A DNA stretch of 41,248 bases from 2-02-FULL-48-14 sp964356195 (lineage in GTDB: Bacteria > Patescibacteriota > Gracilibacteria > UBA1369 > 2-02-FULL-48-14): contig CAYHGP010000007.1 of NCBI GenBank assembly GCA_964356195.1, forward strand, positions 1-41,248, read 5' to 3'. Of this stretch, positions 1 through 7,610 are shown one piece after another (the first letter of the stretch is position 1; each line of letters opens with the position of its first letter). A program made the translations under genes and the position numbers. A model generated the notes under the pieces. That model made no database searches and was not told the DNA's origin. It saw nothing but the letters and a program-made list of their open reading frames with translations.

Positions 1-104
1 CCGAGTTCGCCGTAGAGCAGCCACACGGAAGTTTCCGGGTACTGCTGCAAAAGTTCGGCGGCCAAAGCTTGGGTTTCTTCTGCGTTTTTAGTCTGCTTTA
101 TCAT
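1..104 (-). CDS. tsaE: TsaE, tRNA threonylcarbamoyladenosine ATPase (N-terminal fragment)
   Basis: Only the first 34 codons lie in the window; the gene continues past its left edge. The start is ATG at 104-102. The peptide begins MIKQTKNAEETQALAAELL and continues to VWLLYGELG. This matches the TsaE N-terminus, in which a short helix rich in acidic residues and alanine precedes the strand ending in the Walker A loop (LxGxLGAGKT). TsaE is the ATPase partner of TsaB and TsaD in making the t6A modification at position 37 of ANN-decoding tRNAs. The Walker A lysine itself is outside the window. The assignment rests on the N-terminal pattern alone, so it is good but not certain. It is divergent from the M23 peptidase gene, with overlapping promoters. 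Confidence 0.72.
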   Translation of the reverse strand, partial: MIKQTKNAEETQALAAELLQQYPETSVWLLYGEL

Positions 105-153
105 TGAAAAAAGTGTGAAATTGGAGTATCCTATTAAGATTCATCAAAACCAA
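104..153. promoter_or_regulatory. Overlapping divergent promoters for tsaE and the M23/SLH gene
   Basis: Plus strand: TTGAAA (104-109), 17-nt spacer, TATCCT (127-132). Minus strand: TTGGTT (153-148), 17-nt spacer, GATACT (130-125). The two -10 boxes overlap, so the promoters probably compete. The plus-strand -10 lies downstream of the GTG at 115, which supports ATG 166 as the start of the peptidase. Confidence 0.5.
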
Positions 154-165
154 AATACAATAAAT

Positions 166-2328
166 ATGAAGAAGATCAAATTTATCCTTCGAAATACTCA
201 AGCTCGTCAATGGGTCTCCATTTTGACGGTTTTGGCCCTTTCCGTCGCCTCCGTGAACTATAATTATGAAACTCAAGTTCTTTTGACGTCGGTGACCGGG
301 ATGGAAGAGCATAACCCTTTTGACGGTACCGTGATGCCCATCCAGGAAATGCCGGATTGGTCCAATCTCACAACGGCGGAATATAGCATGGCGTATCAGG
401 ACCTTCCTACGTCCAAGCTTCAAGCGATCCCTGAATATCGAAATGATTATTTGACCTACGACTCTGACAAACTGGTCTGGGGAAACTCAAACGATAACGT
501 CATTCGAAATACCAAGATCACGTACCCGGTTGCTTATGCCGGGAACTATAATTTGGATGATAGTGGAGAGGACGTCGGAAGTCACCCGGCCGTGGACATT
601 AAGTCTCCGCAAGGAACGCCTGTTTATGCCGTGGCAAATGGGATTGTAAGCGAAGCCGGAACTTCCAGCGGCTTTGGGAAATACATTGTTATTAAACACA
701 ATGATGTTCCCGATCCAAACTCCCCTAGCCAAACGACTACCTTGTACAGTAGCTATTCTCATCTTTCAGAGTTTTTTACCGTGGAGGGAGAAGAAGTCTA
801 CAAAGGGGAAGTCATTGGCCAAGTGGGTGACACCGGAACCGCTACGACCAACCACCTTCACTTTCAACTCGATTCCGCCGATGCCCCTTGGCATCCTTAC
901 TGGCCTTTCACTACGGCGGAAGCCAGTGCCGCCGGCTATGACTTTTGGGATGCGGTAAACTATGGAGTAGGTAAAGATAATTTATACAAATACACCCGAA
1001 ATCCCTTGGATTGGGTCCAAGACAACCTGGATGCCGATGCCGTTTTGACGACTACTTACAGCGCCGTAAACGATGCAAGTACTGAGGACAGCACCGAAGA
1101 CAGTTCCACCGATGTTGAAGAAGTCGTTTCTTCCGTGGTGAACGTAGACTTCAGCAGCCTTCAAATCGAAACTCCCGCCTTCCTCATGCCTGGACAAAAT
1201 CAAACGATAACTCTTCGTCTTTTGGACAGCGCAGGTGAAGTGATGGAGGATGCACGGTTCGACGGGCAAATGGATGTCAGTGTGTCTGACGCCAGTGTCG
1301 GAAAACTCAATAAAAGCTATGTGGAAAATGTGGACTTTAATGACGGAGAAACGGAACTTTCCCTCTACGCCGACCACGAAGGAACCGTAACTGTGAATGC
1401 GATTATTGCCGGACGTACTTATGTTTCTTCTTCTATCTACATCATTGCAAGTATTGAACCTTTCGCCAAATTCGGGGTGGCTCACGACGGAACTTTTGTT
1501 CCCGGCAGCCCTGAAACCATTCAAATTCAAGCCCAAGACCTCAATGGTAACCCTACCCCCTCTTTTTATGGAGACGGGACGATTGAGCTTGAAATTGTGA
1601 AAGGGTCCGGCACTTTGTCCGAAGACACTCTTACTAAAAAAGACTTCCCTACCGGAATCGCAGAAATCCAGTTCACGGGTGAGAACGATGAAAACGTCAT
1701 CATCAGCGTGACCTACGGAACCAAAGTGATGGAAAGTGAAACCTTGGAAGCGACTCTTTTCAACGATCTTTCCGAAGCCAACGAATACTACCCCGCCGTG
1801 AGTTACTTGTATCGAAAAGGAACCGTCCAGGGCTACCCAGACGGCACGTTTAAGCCGGAGAATACCGTGAGCCGCATCGAAGCCTTGAAGTTCATCTTCA
1901 GTGGACTCGATCAGCAAGTGCTCAGCGGACTTTCCGCTCGATTCAACGACACGTCTAGCGGCCAGTGGTATTCCGATTACCTGGCCACCGCCTACTCTAT
2001 TGGTGTGGTGCAAGGTTACCCCGATGGAAGCTTCAAACCGACTCAAGGAGTGAATCGCGTGGAATTCTTGAAAATGTTGTTCGCCATCATCGATATCACT
2101 ATTGACCCTGTGGTGGTGGAAGATCCTTACGATGATGTGAATAATCTTTCTTGGTATGCCCCTTATGTGGCCTATGCGAAGGAGAAAAACATCTTCCCTG
2201 TGGATGGCAGCCATTTCGACCCCGGGCAGCCCATGAGCCGTCTTGAAGTGGCGGAAGTGGTTTACCGCCTGATCACCGTTCAACAAAACGACGAACAGTC
2301 TTATACCAGTTTGATGAAGGCGGAGTAG
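166..2328 (+). CDS. Secreted M23-family peptidase with Ig-like region and three C-terminal SLH domains
   Basis: A cell-surface murein endopeptidase-type protein of 720 residues. ATG 166 is preferred over GTG 115 because it gives a typical signal sequence (MKKIKF then a hydrophobic stretch to about residue 35) and lies after the predicted -10 box. The LytM/M23 domain spans about residues 120-260, with zinc-ligand motifs HxxxD (H140, D144) and HLH (H230, H232). These are the canonical residues, so activity is likely. Residues of about 300-530 are beta-rich, Ser/Thr/Asp-rich and resemble bacterial Ig-like or invasin repeats. Residues of about 535-715 hold three SLH repeats, the first two each containing GYPDG(T/S)FKP. 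SLH domains bind pyruvylated secondary wall polymer, so the protein is probably anchored on the S-layer. The window also carries csaB, which makes that ligand. M23 members can also be inactive regulators of amidases, but here the motif is intact. Confidence 0.9.
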   Translation: MKKIKFILRNTQARQWVSILTVLALSVASVNYNYETQVLLTSVTGMEEHNPFDGTVMPIQEMPDWSNLTTAEYSMAYQDLPTSKLQAIPEYRNDYLTYDSDKLVWGNSNDNVIRNTKITYPVAYAGNYNLDDSGEDVGSHPAVDIKSPQGTPVYAVANGIVSEAGTSSGFGKYIVIKHNDVPDPNSPSQTTTLYSSYSHLSEFFTVEGEEVYKGEVIGQVGDTGTATTNHLHFQLDSADAPWHPYWPFTTAEASAAGYDFWDAVNYGVGKDNLYKYTRNPLDWVQDNLDADAVLTTTYSAVNDASTEDSTEDSSTDVEEVVSSVVNVDFSSLQIETPAFLMPGQNQTITLRLLDSAGEVMEDARFDGQMDVSVSDASVGKLNKSYVENVDFNDGETELSLYADHEGTVTVNAIIAGRTYVSSSIYIIASIEPFAKFGVAHDGTFVPGSPETIQIQAQDLNGNPTPSFYGDGTIELEIVKGSGTLSEDTLTKKDFPTGIAEIQFTGENDENVIISVTYGTKVMESETLEATLFNDLSEANEYYPAVSYLYRKGTVQGYPDGTFKPENTVSRIEALKFIFSGLDQQVLSGLSARFNDTSSGQWYSDYLATAYSIGVVQGYPDGSFKPTQGVNRVEFLKMLFAIIDITIDPVVVEDPYDDVNNLSWYAPYVAYAKEKNIFPVDGSHFDPGQPMSRLEVAEVVYRLITVQQNDEQSYTSLMKAE

Positions 2329-2360
2329 TTCTTGGTCTCGTAAAGGACCTTATACTGCAT

Positions 2361-2391
2361 TTGACCCTTGCCTTTTATTTGTTTCTAATAT
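2361..2391 (+). promoter_or_regulatory. Probable promoter of the zinc-ribbon gene
   Basis: TTGACC at 2361-2366 and an AT-rich TAATAT at 2386-2391, 19 nt apart, 40 nt before ATG 2431. The spacing is longer than ideal, so the exact -10 is uncertain. Confidence 0.4.
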
Positions 2392-2430
2392 ATAAGTTCT
2401 ACCTGTTCCAAATATTAACAACACGAACAT

Positions 2431-3033
2431 ATGCGAGACTTTGGTGGCGATAACCGTTCCGGCGGATGGCAAGGTGGTAAAAAATTCGGTGGTAAAAGTT
2501 TTGGTGGTAGAGACGAAAGACCTGCTATGCACCAAGCGACTTGCAGCGAGTGCGGAATCACTTGTGAAGTTCCATTCAAACCGAACGGAATGAAGCCTGT
2601 ATTCTGTCGTGACTGCTTCAAAAATGTAAATTCCGATGCTCCTGAACGTTCTGAACGACGCGACTTCGACCGTCCCAGCTATGATAAACCTAGCTATGAC
2701 AAACCAAGTTACGACCGTCCCAGCTACGATAAACCTAGCTACGACAAGCCTGCTTATGAGAAACCTGCTTTCAACAAGCCTGCTGCCGCTCCTGCGCACG
2801 ATCACAAGGACCAGTTTGAAATGTTGAATGTTAAGCTCGACTACGTACTCAAGGCTTTGAGCCAAATGGGTGCTACAAAAACTTGCGCTTGCTCTCATGA
2901 AGCCAAGGCTCCTGCTAAGGCTGAGACTCCGGTTGTGATCAAAGCAAGTCCTAAGCTTGAAGTTGAAGCCCCTATGGTAGCTGAAAAAGCTACTAAGGCT
3001 AAAAAGGTAGCGAAGAAGGCAAAGAAAGCATAA
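2431..3033 (+). CDS. CxxC/CxxC zinc-ribbon protein with PSYDK-type repeats and lysine-rich tail
   Basis: 200 residues in four visible segments. (1) A Gly/Arg-rich N-terminus (residues 1-30) resembling RGG-type RNA-binding tails. (2) A zinc ribbon at about 35-66 with CxxC, about 17 residues, then CxxC (TCSECG and FCRDC). It is of the CxxC-x17-CxxC type that I associate with candidate phyla and other uncultured bacteria. (3) About eight tandem five-residue repeats of the form P-[SA]-[YF]-[DEN]-[KR] at about residues 80-120. (4) A short amphipathic helix with a CACSH motif, then an Ala/Lys-rich tail ending KKAKKA. The composition suggests a cytoplasmic nucleic-acid-associated protein, but its function is unknown. 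It has its own promoter and a strong terminator, so it is probably monocistronic and well expressed. Confidence 0.8.
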   Translation: MRDFGGDNRSGGWQGGKKFGGKSFGGRDERPAMHQATCSECGITCEVPFKPNGMKPVFCRDCFKNVNSDAPERSERRDFDRPSYDKPSYDKPSYDRPSYDKPSYDKPAYEKPAFNKPAAAPAHDHKDQFEMLNVKLDYVLKALSQMGATKTCACSHEAKAPAKAETPVVIKASPKLEVEAPMVAEKATKAKKVAKKAKKA

Positions 3034-3049
3034 TTAAAAATCAAAAGAG

Positions 3050-3093
3050 AGAACCTTGGCTGAGCTTCATTGCTCGACTAAGGTTCTTTTTTT
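3050..3093 (+). terminator. Rho-independent terminator after the zinc-ribbon gene
   Basis: A stem of about 16 bp with two interior mismatches (AGAACCTT...GAGC pairing with GCTC...AAGGTTCT) and a six-base loop is followed by seven or more T residues. It starts 17 nt after the stop codon. Confidence 0.92.
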
Positions 3094-3094
3094 G

Positions 3095-3122
3095 TTGACA
3101 AAGCCTCGTTTCCAAGTATATT
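3095..3122 (+). promoter_or_regulatory. Strong promoter for the 67-residue ORF
   Basis: TTGACA (3095-3100), 16-nt spacer, TATATT (3117-3122), starting right after the preceding terminator's T-run. The predicted start site is near 3129, giving a leader of about 15 nt. Confidence 0.75.
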
Positions 3123-3143
3123 AGCCCCTCTTAACTCTGCAAA

Positions 3144-3347
3144 ATGCCCAACCTTGACGGCGAAGATTACCATAGCTTTGATAGCGCACCTTCGTTCGCG
3201 CGTGGTGGCGACACCTATGAAGACCGTGACAGAAGCGAAACTCGTGATGTAGATGAACTTCTGACTAATGAGGTGAATGACCTGCAAATTTGTTTAGCCG
3301 CTTTGCCCATTCAAACTAACGTCGCTGAAGAGGGCGTGAGTTTGTAA
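3144..3347 (+). CDS. Small acidic protein of unknown function
   Basis: 67 residues, starting MPNLDGEDYHSF and rich in Asp/Glu in its first 45 residues. The C-terminal half (DVDELLTNEVNDLQICLAAL) could form an amphipathic helix. There is no signal peptide, no membrane segment and one cysteine. I do not recognise a family. Support for it being real is a near-consensus promoter placed 22 nt upstream, directly after the previous gene's terminator, and a complete frame running to within 6 nt of the convergent gene's stop codon. No Shine-Dalgarno sequence is visible, as for many genes here. It could alternatively be a short transcript with regulatory function. Confidence 0.55.
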   Translation: MPNLDGEDYHSFDSAPSFARGGDTYEDRDRSETRDVDELLTNEVNDLQICLAALPIQTNVAEEGVSL

Positions 3348-3352
3348 AGTTT

Positions 3353-5281
3353 TTAGTTTCCACCCTCGGTTTCTGCCAGCACTGCACCTACTTCTTGCGC
3401 TGTTGTGTCTAAAGTGCCATGCACTCGGTCTGCTTCGAGCAGTAATTCACAAGGCAATTTTGCCAAACATTCAGGAGTGTTTTTTTCGCCCTCCGGAACT
3501 TCTATGCGGGAACAAACGAACTCCATGAAAGGCATGGAACGCAGTTCGCGACTCAAGTGAGCATTCAGGTCTTCTTCCTGGCCGTCGCCGTAAATTTCCA
3601 TGGTAGCCATGAACTGTTGATCGAGTTTTTCAAAATAGGCTCGTAATTTTTCAGAGTCTAAGTCGATTTTCCATGGGAATTCTTCGTCGGAATCATCTTT
3701 GTACACTGCACCCACTTCTTCCGCGATTTTCATGAGCATCATACTGTGTCTTATGTAGCCTTTCGCGTGTGGAAGATTGCGGCTCATTGAGAAACGGCAA
3801 GCGGTTATAATTTCTCCCGCCAACCAGTCCCTTAATACTTTTTCATCTCTTTCTCCATTCAAAACCGGAACGTAGTAGTTTCCTATCCCACCTGCTGTGG
3901 TGGCTTTCCATTCTTCAATATAAGGATTTAATAAAACGCTTTCTCCTAAACGTTCTCGAGTTCCATCCACCAGTCCAACCGCGTGACCCAGCTCGTGCGA
4001 TGCCGTTCTGCCTCCTACTGATTCACTGAAATTGGGTTCCTCGGGGAAGGTTGCATCAAAGGTTTTTTGCCCAAAGACTCTTAGGAAGGCTTTTTTCGCC
4101 AGAGGGTAACGCTGAACAGCCGATTCCATGTCCAGGGAAGAGTCCACGCCTCCATTCACTCTGGATTCCCACTCATTCGGCAAAATTTGTCCGGCCGGCT
4201 TCAAAACTCCTTCCATTCCGGAACCGAGGAAGTGGCGCACGGTGGCGTTGCTATTTTCCAATAGTGTCAAACTCTTGCCTACCGCCGGCAAGTGAGCAAA
4301 ACGAGGGTCTCGGAATGACTTGATCATTCTTTCTTTGGTTTCCGCTGAAACTCTTTGAGCTTCTGCTTCGGCTTGGTCCGGCACTCGAAGACCCACTTCC
4401 GGTATTCTTAAAATACGATCTTGCATATAGGCCGTCTCAATGGGGTGGATATGGGCGGCATCGCTGCCATCCACGATTTGTCCGGGGAGCAAAGTGTCGG
4501 CTTTCCTCCAATCTTCTACATCACTGGATGATGTCCCTTCGAGTACGGCGAGATAGTAATTGTACTTTCGGTTGATGAGATCGAGGATTCGAGGATCTGT
4601 CGTCTCCTTCTGCAAACGTCCGAGCGCCGCCAAAAGATCGGCATAAACTTCGAGCATTACGGCCGTCTCTTCCGGGAAAGCTTCGTGATAAGGAACTTCC
4701 ACCACATCGTTACCGCGTTGTTTGACCATGGCGAATTGATTGGTGAGTCCTCTCCTTTGACGCTCATCGGAGTCGATGGGAGGCGTGTCCATTCTCATTT
4801 TAATGAACATACGGTCTATTGCCGCCATTGCCGGCATGATGTGTTTATATTCTAAATCCCCCACTGGAGTTAATCCTGTTTTTTCTGCGCCCTCCAGCCA
4901 TTTGGCAATGAGCTTGAACTTGAGCTGATTCGCTCGAGCGATGAGTTCGTTGAGAGTGAATGCTTCCGTCGATCCTTCCGGAATTCCTGACCACTCTTTT
5001 AAAGTAGTTGTTCTTTCCAGGTGTTCCCGAAGAGTGGGGTTCATCTCCACTGTTCTCATTTGACTCACCACAAATTCTGTCACCACTTCGTCTATTTTTC
5101 GCAGGGCGTAAGAACCTTGCAGGGTCATGAGTTCAGGTGCTTTTTCCTCGGCGAAACGCAAAAAATCTTCCACACTCAGTTCTTTGCTGTGAATGGCCTC
5201 TTCTTCAGCAGACAATGGAGGCAAATTGAGTTCAGAAAAGTCTAAAGGAAGGAATTCTGACGTATTTGAAGCGCTTTCCAC
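3353..5281 (-). CDS. Predicted HExxH zinc metallopeptidase-like protein, 642 aa
   Basis: The start codon is GTG at 5281-5279. There is no signal peptide or membrane helix, so the protein is probably cytoplasmic. The N-terminal two thirds are helical and charged. At residues 429-433 lies HELGH in the context ASHELGHAVGLVDG, the HExxH motif of zincin peptidases. About 60 residues later comes LAGEIITACRF, whose Glu could be the third zinc ligand of a gluzincin, followed by helices containing RHSMMLMKIAEE. The spacing and the flanking TTAGGIGNYY segment are reminiscent of large cytosolic gluzincins such as dipeptidyl peptidase III, but I cannot place it in a named family. A candidate -35 (TTGACA, 5342-5337) lies upstream with a poor -10. 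It ends 6 nt from the convergent 67-residue ORF. Confidence 0.72.
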   Translation of the reverse strand: MESASNTSEFLPLDFSELNLPPLSAEEEAIHSKELSVEDFLRFAEEKAPELMTLQGSYALRKIDEVVTEFVVSQMRTVEMNPTLREHLERTTTLKEWSGIPEGSTEAFTLNELIARANQLKFKLIAKWLEGAEKTGLTPVGDLEYKHIMPAMAAIDRMFIKMRMDTPPIDSDERQRRGLTNQFAMVKQRGNDVVEVPYHEAFPEETAVMLEVYADLLAALGRLQKETTDPRILDLINRKYNYYLAVLEGTSSSDVEDWRKADTLLPGQIVDGSDAAHIHPIETAYMQDRILRIPEVGLRVPDQAEAEAQRVSAETKERMIKSFRDPRFAHLPAVGKSLTLLENSNATVRHFLGSGMEGVLKPAGQILPNEWESRVNGGVDSSLDMESAVQRYPLAKKAFLRVFGQKTFDATFPEEPNFSESVGGRTASHELGHAVGLVDGTRERLGESVLLNPYIEEWKATTAGGIGNYYVPVLNGERDEKVLRDWLAGEIITACRFSMSRNLPHAKGYIRHSMMLMKIAEEVGAVYKDDSDEEFPWKIDLDSEKLRAYFEKLDQQFMATMEIYGDGQEEDLNAHLSRELRSMPFMEFVCSRIEVPEGEKNTPECLAKLPCELLLEADRVHGTLDTTAQEVGAVLAETEGGN

Positions 5282-5382
5282 GTAAAGAGGGTTACGGCTA
5301 AAATAGGGCTTCAGGCTAACAAAGATGGCGCTGGAGTGTCAATCTTTTTCAGTATGCGCTCTTTGAATGTTTGGCGGCCTTT

Positions 5383-6663
5383 CTATAGTCTTTCGCAACT
5401 GCTCGGGAACAGGCGCTTCATGTCTGCTGCAATTTGCGTTGGCCCTCTGAAGACCACAGCACCCATGCCCACTGCTGTGGCTGCTTGGACATTCCTTGCT
5501 TTGTCGTCTACAAAAAGTGCGTTGGAGGGCTCCACTCCTAAAGTCCTGCAAGTGGATAGGTAGGCTTCCGGGTCGGGCTTTAACTTGCCCGTATTGAAGG
5601 AAAAAAATCTTCTTTCTTTAGGGATCAAGCTCAGTGGCACCTCAGGTTCGGCTAAAACAGGCAGCGCATTCGAAAGCAAGGCGTTGTGAACACCCCCTGC
5701 AGCCAGTTTTTCCATGGCAGCTAGGGTTTCTGGAAAGGGCTCAGACACTCCGGACTTTAATGCTTTCAAGAGGATTTCAGGCAAGTTTCCGCCGGTGACC
5801 TCCAATCTTTCCCCTAAGCCGGCGCAAAATTCTTCAAAGCTCGTGGAAGCGGTCATCAAGGCGTCGAAGGAAATTTTTCTTGCTGCAAACTCTTCGGGAC
5901 TGAGTGGTGAGCGTGCTCTCAATTCAGTGAAGAACTTGTCGAGACTGTATTTATAAACCACTCCCCCAATGTCCCATATGCAGACATTAGCCGGGTTCCC
6001 AGATCTTTCGTCCAAATACCTTTGAAAAGGGACCCGAGTGGAGCGGATTTCACCCAAGCTGACGCTGGAAAGATTGTTCTCGGCTCCGAAGCTCGTAACG
6101 TACCTGATTCCTCTTGAACTAAAGTCATAAGGATCCGGAGATCTTTCATCGTATTTTTCTGCTCCCAACGTGTAGGCCGGCTCTAATAAGAGTTCCAATT
6201 CATCGTGTGAAACACCTGTCGTTTCGTAAATCGTGGGGTCTTTCCAGATTCTTCGGCTTCTCACTTCAACCGTTTCCGGATTCACCCCAAGGACAGCTCC
6301 CAGTTTCCACCTGTATTCATCTATTTCTCCTCTTCTCGCTTCCAACCTCTTTTCCCTTTCCTCACTGGGGATATCTAAATGCAAAGCATGGATCTCAAAG
6401 CCGTAATTTTCTAAAAGTCTCAAATCTTTGTCTGTCACCATGATGTCCAAGGCAATAGAACCACTGGCCTCGGCCACTGCGCGTCTGAAAGCTTCCCTCC
6501 CGCTGAAGATTCTCCCGGTTCGTGCCGCATAATCTTCTTCGTAGATGTGACGATCTGTTGACAGCACTTGGACGCCTTCTGAAGATAAGCTTCTTCCTAA
6601 AGAGGATTTTCCTCCTCCCACCCCTCCAAAAAGTACGTATGCGGTCTTTTCCACTGTATTCAA
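5383..6663 (-). CDS. Bifunctional P-loop kinase / HAD-superfamily hydrolase fusion
   Basis: 426 residues. The N-terminal part (about 1-200) is a small-kinase-like P-loop domain with Walker A GGVGGGKS (G13-S20) and a following STDR segment, like shikimate or nucleoside kinases and predicted AAA-type kinases. The C-terminal part (about 225-415) is a HAD hydrolase. It has nucleophile motif WDIGGVV (D231), motif II LLSNAL, motif III lysine in GKLKPDPEAY and motif IV ALFVDDKARNV. The second Asp of motif I is replaced by Gly, as in many subfamily IA members. Kinase-phosphatase fusions of this order recall Pnkp-like end-repair or nucleotide-salvage enzymes, but the substrate is unknown. The start is TTG 6663; GTG 6651 is an alternative. 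A TTTACA-17-TATTTT promoter precedes it. Confidence 0.75.
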   Translation of the reverse strand: MNTVEKTAYVLFGGVGGGKSSLGRSLSSEGVQVLSTDRHIYEEDYAARTGRIFSGREAFRRAVAEASGSIALDIMVTDKDLRLLENYGFEIHALHLDIPSEEREKRLEARRGEIDEYRWKLGAVLGVNPETVEVRSRRIWKDPTIYETTGVSHDELELLLEPAYTLGAEKYDERSPDPYDFSSRGIRYVTSFGAENNLSSVSLGEIRSTRVPFQRYLDERSGNPANVCIWDIGGVVYKYSLDKFFTELRARSPLSPEEFAARKISFDALMTASTSFEEFCAGLGERLEVTGGNLPEILLKALKSGVSEPFPETLAAMEKLAAGGVHNALLSNALPVLAEPEVPLSLIPKERRFFSFNTGKLKPDPEAYLSTCRTLGVEPSNALFVDDKARNVQAATAVGMGAVVFRGPTQIAADMKRLFPSSCERL

Positions 6664-6679
6664 TAATTTTAAAGAACAT

Positions 6680-6708
6680 AAAATATCATTTATGCAAGTA
6701 GTTGTAAA
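6680..6708 (-). promoter_or_regulatory. Promoter of the kinase/HAD fusion gene
   Basis: On the minus strand: TTTACA (6708-6703), 17-nt spacer, TATTTT (6685-6680). The predicted leader to TTG 6663 is about 10 nt. Confidence 0.55.
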
Positions 6709-6775
6709 GATTCTCCCAGAAAGGTCAGTCCGCTGGATTCATGGATTCCAAGCCCAAACCTTCCAGTCCATTGTT

Positions 6776-6842
6776 GCAAGCTTGTGAGCGAATGAGCTGA
6801 GGATACACAAGCTTGCCCTTATAGGGTACTCCCTGGTATAAT
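6776..6842 (+). promoter_or_regulatory. Toxin-antitoxin promoter with 11-bp inverted-repeat operator
   Basis: The promoter is TTGCCC (6813-6818), 18-nt spacer, TATAAT (6837-6842) with an extended TGG just before it. A perfect inverted repeat GCAAGCTTGTG (6776-6786) / CACAAGCTTGC (6806-6816) overlaps the -35 box. Each arm contains AAGCTT. Such repeats are where antitoxin-toxin complexes usually bind for autoregulation. Confidence 0.72.
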
Positions 6843-6868
6843 AGGATTAGCTTTTAATCCTAGGGCTA

Positions 6869-7120
6869 ATGAATCCTCTCGTAAGCAGTTCAAAAGTAAT
6901 GCAAAACTTCACGGTTTGCATTACACAGCCCATTCGTGAACGCATGAATCTGAAGAGAGGGGATCACGTTGTTCTTAGTATGGATGAAAGCGGTGAGGTG
7001 AAGCTCACAAAAGCGGTTTCGACTTTGGATGAACTCACCGGCATTGGAAAGAAAAGTTTCGAGGCGCTTGGAGGCGGTGAAGCGTTTTTAAAGAATGAAC
7101 GTAAAGGATGGGATTCATGA
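6869..7120 (+). CDS. vapB: AbrB/MazE/VapB-type antitoxin
   Basis: 83 residues. The N-terminal half contains the swapped-hairpin AbrB fold signature (ITQPIRERMNLKRGDHVVL, then DESGEVKLTKA). This forms the DNA-binding dimer of antitoxins such as VapB and MazE. The C-terminal half (about residues 50-83) should be the flexible toxin-binding tail. It is directly upstream of a PIN toxin, and the stop codon overlaps the toxin start (ATGA at 7117-7120), so the two are translationally coupled. The promoter upstream has an inverted-repeat operator, consistent with autoregulation. ATG 6869 is the likely start; ATG 6899 is an internal alternative that would still keep the DNA-binding domain. Confidence 0.85.
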   Translation: MNPLVSSSKVMQNFTVCITQPIRERMNLKRGDHVVLSMDESGEVKLTKAVSTLDELTGIGKKSFEALGGGEAFLKNERKGWDS

Positions 7121-7533
7121 ATACAGGGAAACACATTGCGATTGATAGTATGATACTCATTTACCTCATTGAAGGGCGGGAGCCTTTTTGTCATGCTGTA
7201 AAAAAGGCTTTGGAAGCGGCCGGACACATCAGTTTTTCAAGTTTTGGTCTGGGCGAAGTTTTGGCCGGCTTTGAAAAAGCGGGCGACAAACAAGGGAAAA
7301 TCAAATTTCTTTCGTTTGTGGAATCTTACGAGAAACTGTCGATTATTGGATTCGGCAAACAGGAGGCCTTGATTTTTGCTGAACTTCGGGCCAAATATCC
7401 ATCCATAAAACCTCCGGATGCCATTCATCTCGCCACCGCCATTTCGGCCCGAGTGGATGGATTTCTCACCTATGATAAGAAACTGATGGGCGTTGAAGAA
7501 GTGAGTATTTTGATGCTCGACTCCGTCGAGTGA
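7117..7533 (+). CDS. vapC: PIN-domain ribonuclease toxin (VapC type)
   Basis: 138 residues from ATG 7117, which overlaps the antitoxin stop and has an AAAGG sequence at suitable distance. ATG 7108 is a less likely alternative. PIN-domain acidic residues are visible: the first Asp in HIAIDSMILIYL, Glu in GLGEVL, Asp in PPDAIHLATA and Asp in LTYDKKL. All four metal-coordinating positions are thus kept, so it is probably an active Mg-dependent RNase that cleaves tRNA or rRNA when free of antitoxin. The stop codon ends exactly one base before the 3' CCA end of the convergent tRNA-Arg gene. That placement suggests insertion at a tRNA end. Confidence 0.88.
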   Translation: MNTGKHIAIDSMILIYLIEGREPFCHAVKKALEAAGHISFSSFGLGEVLAGFEKAGDKQGKIKFLSFVESYEKLSIIGFGKQEALIFAELRAKYPSIKPPDAIHLATAISARVDGFLTYDKKLMGVEEVSILMLDSVE

Positions 7534-7610
7534 TGGTGTCCCGGGCAAGAATCGAACCTGCGACCGTCAGCTTAGAAGGCTGCTGCTCTATCCACTGAGC
7601 TACCGGGACA
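7534..7610 (-). tRNA. tRNA-Arg (anticodon TCT)
   Basis: On the minus strand the acceptor TGTCCCG pairs perfectly with CGGGACA, and CCA is encoded (7536-7534). The D arm is AGCTC...GAGC, the anticodon loop is CTTCTAA with anticodon TCT (plus-strand 7574-7576), and the T loop is TTCGATT. It reads AGA codons. Its first 11 bases overlap the end of the upstream CPBP gene, whose TAG stop lies inside the tRNA. The two are therefore probably co-transcribed. Confidence 0.96.

Noticed and set aside
982..2286. Long minus-strand frame of 434 codons opposite the M23/SLH gene
   Set aside because: His/Arg/Phe-rich composition of an antisense shadow; the plus strand has clear domains over the whole stretch.
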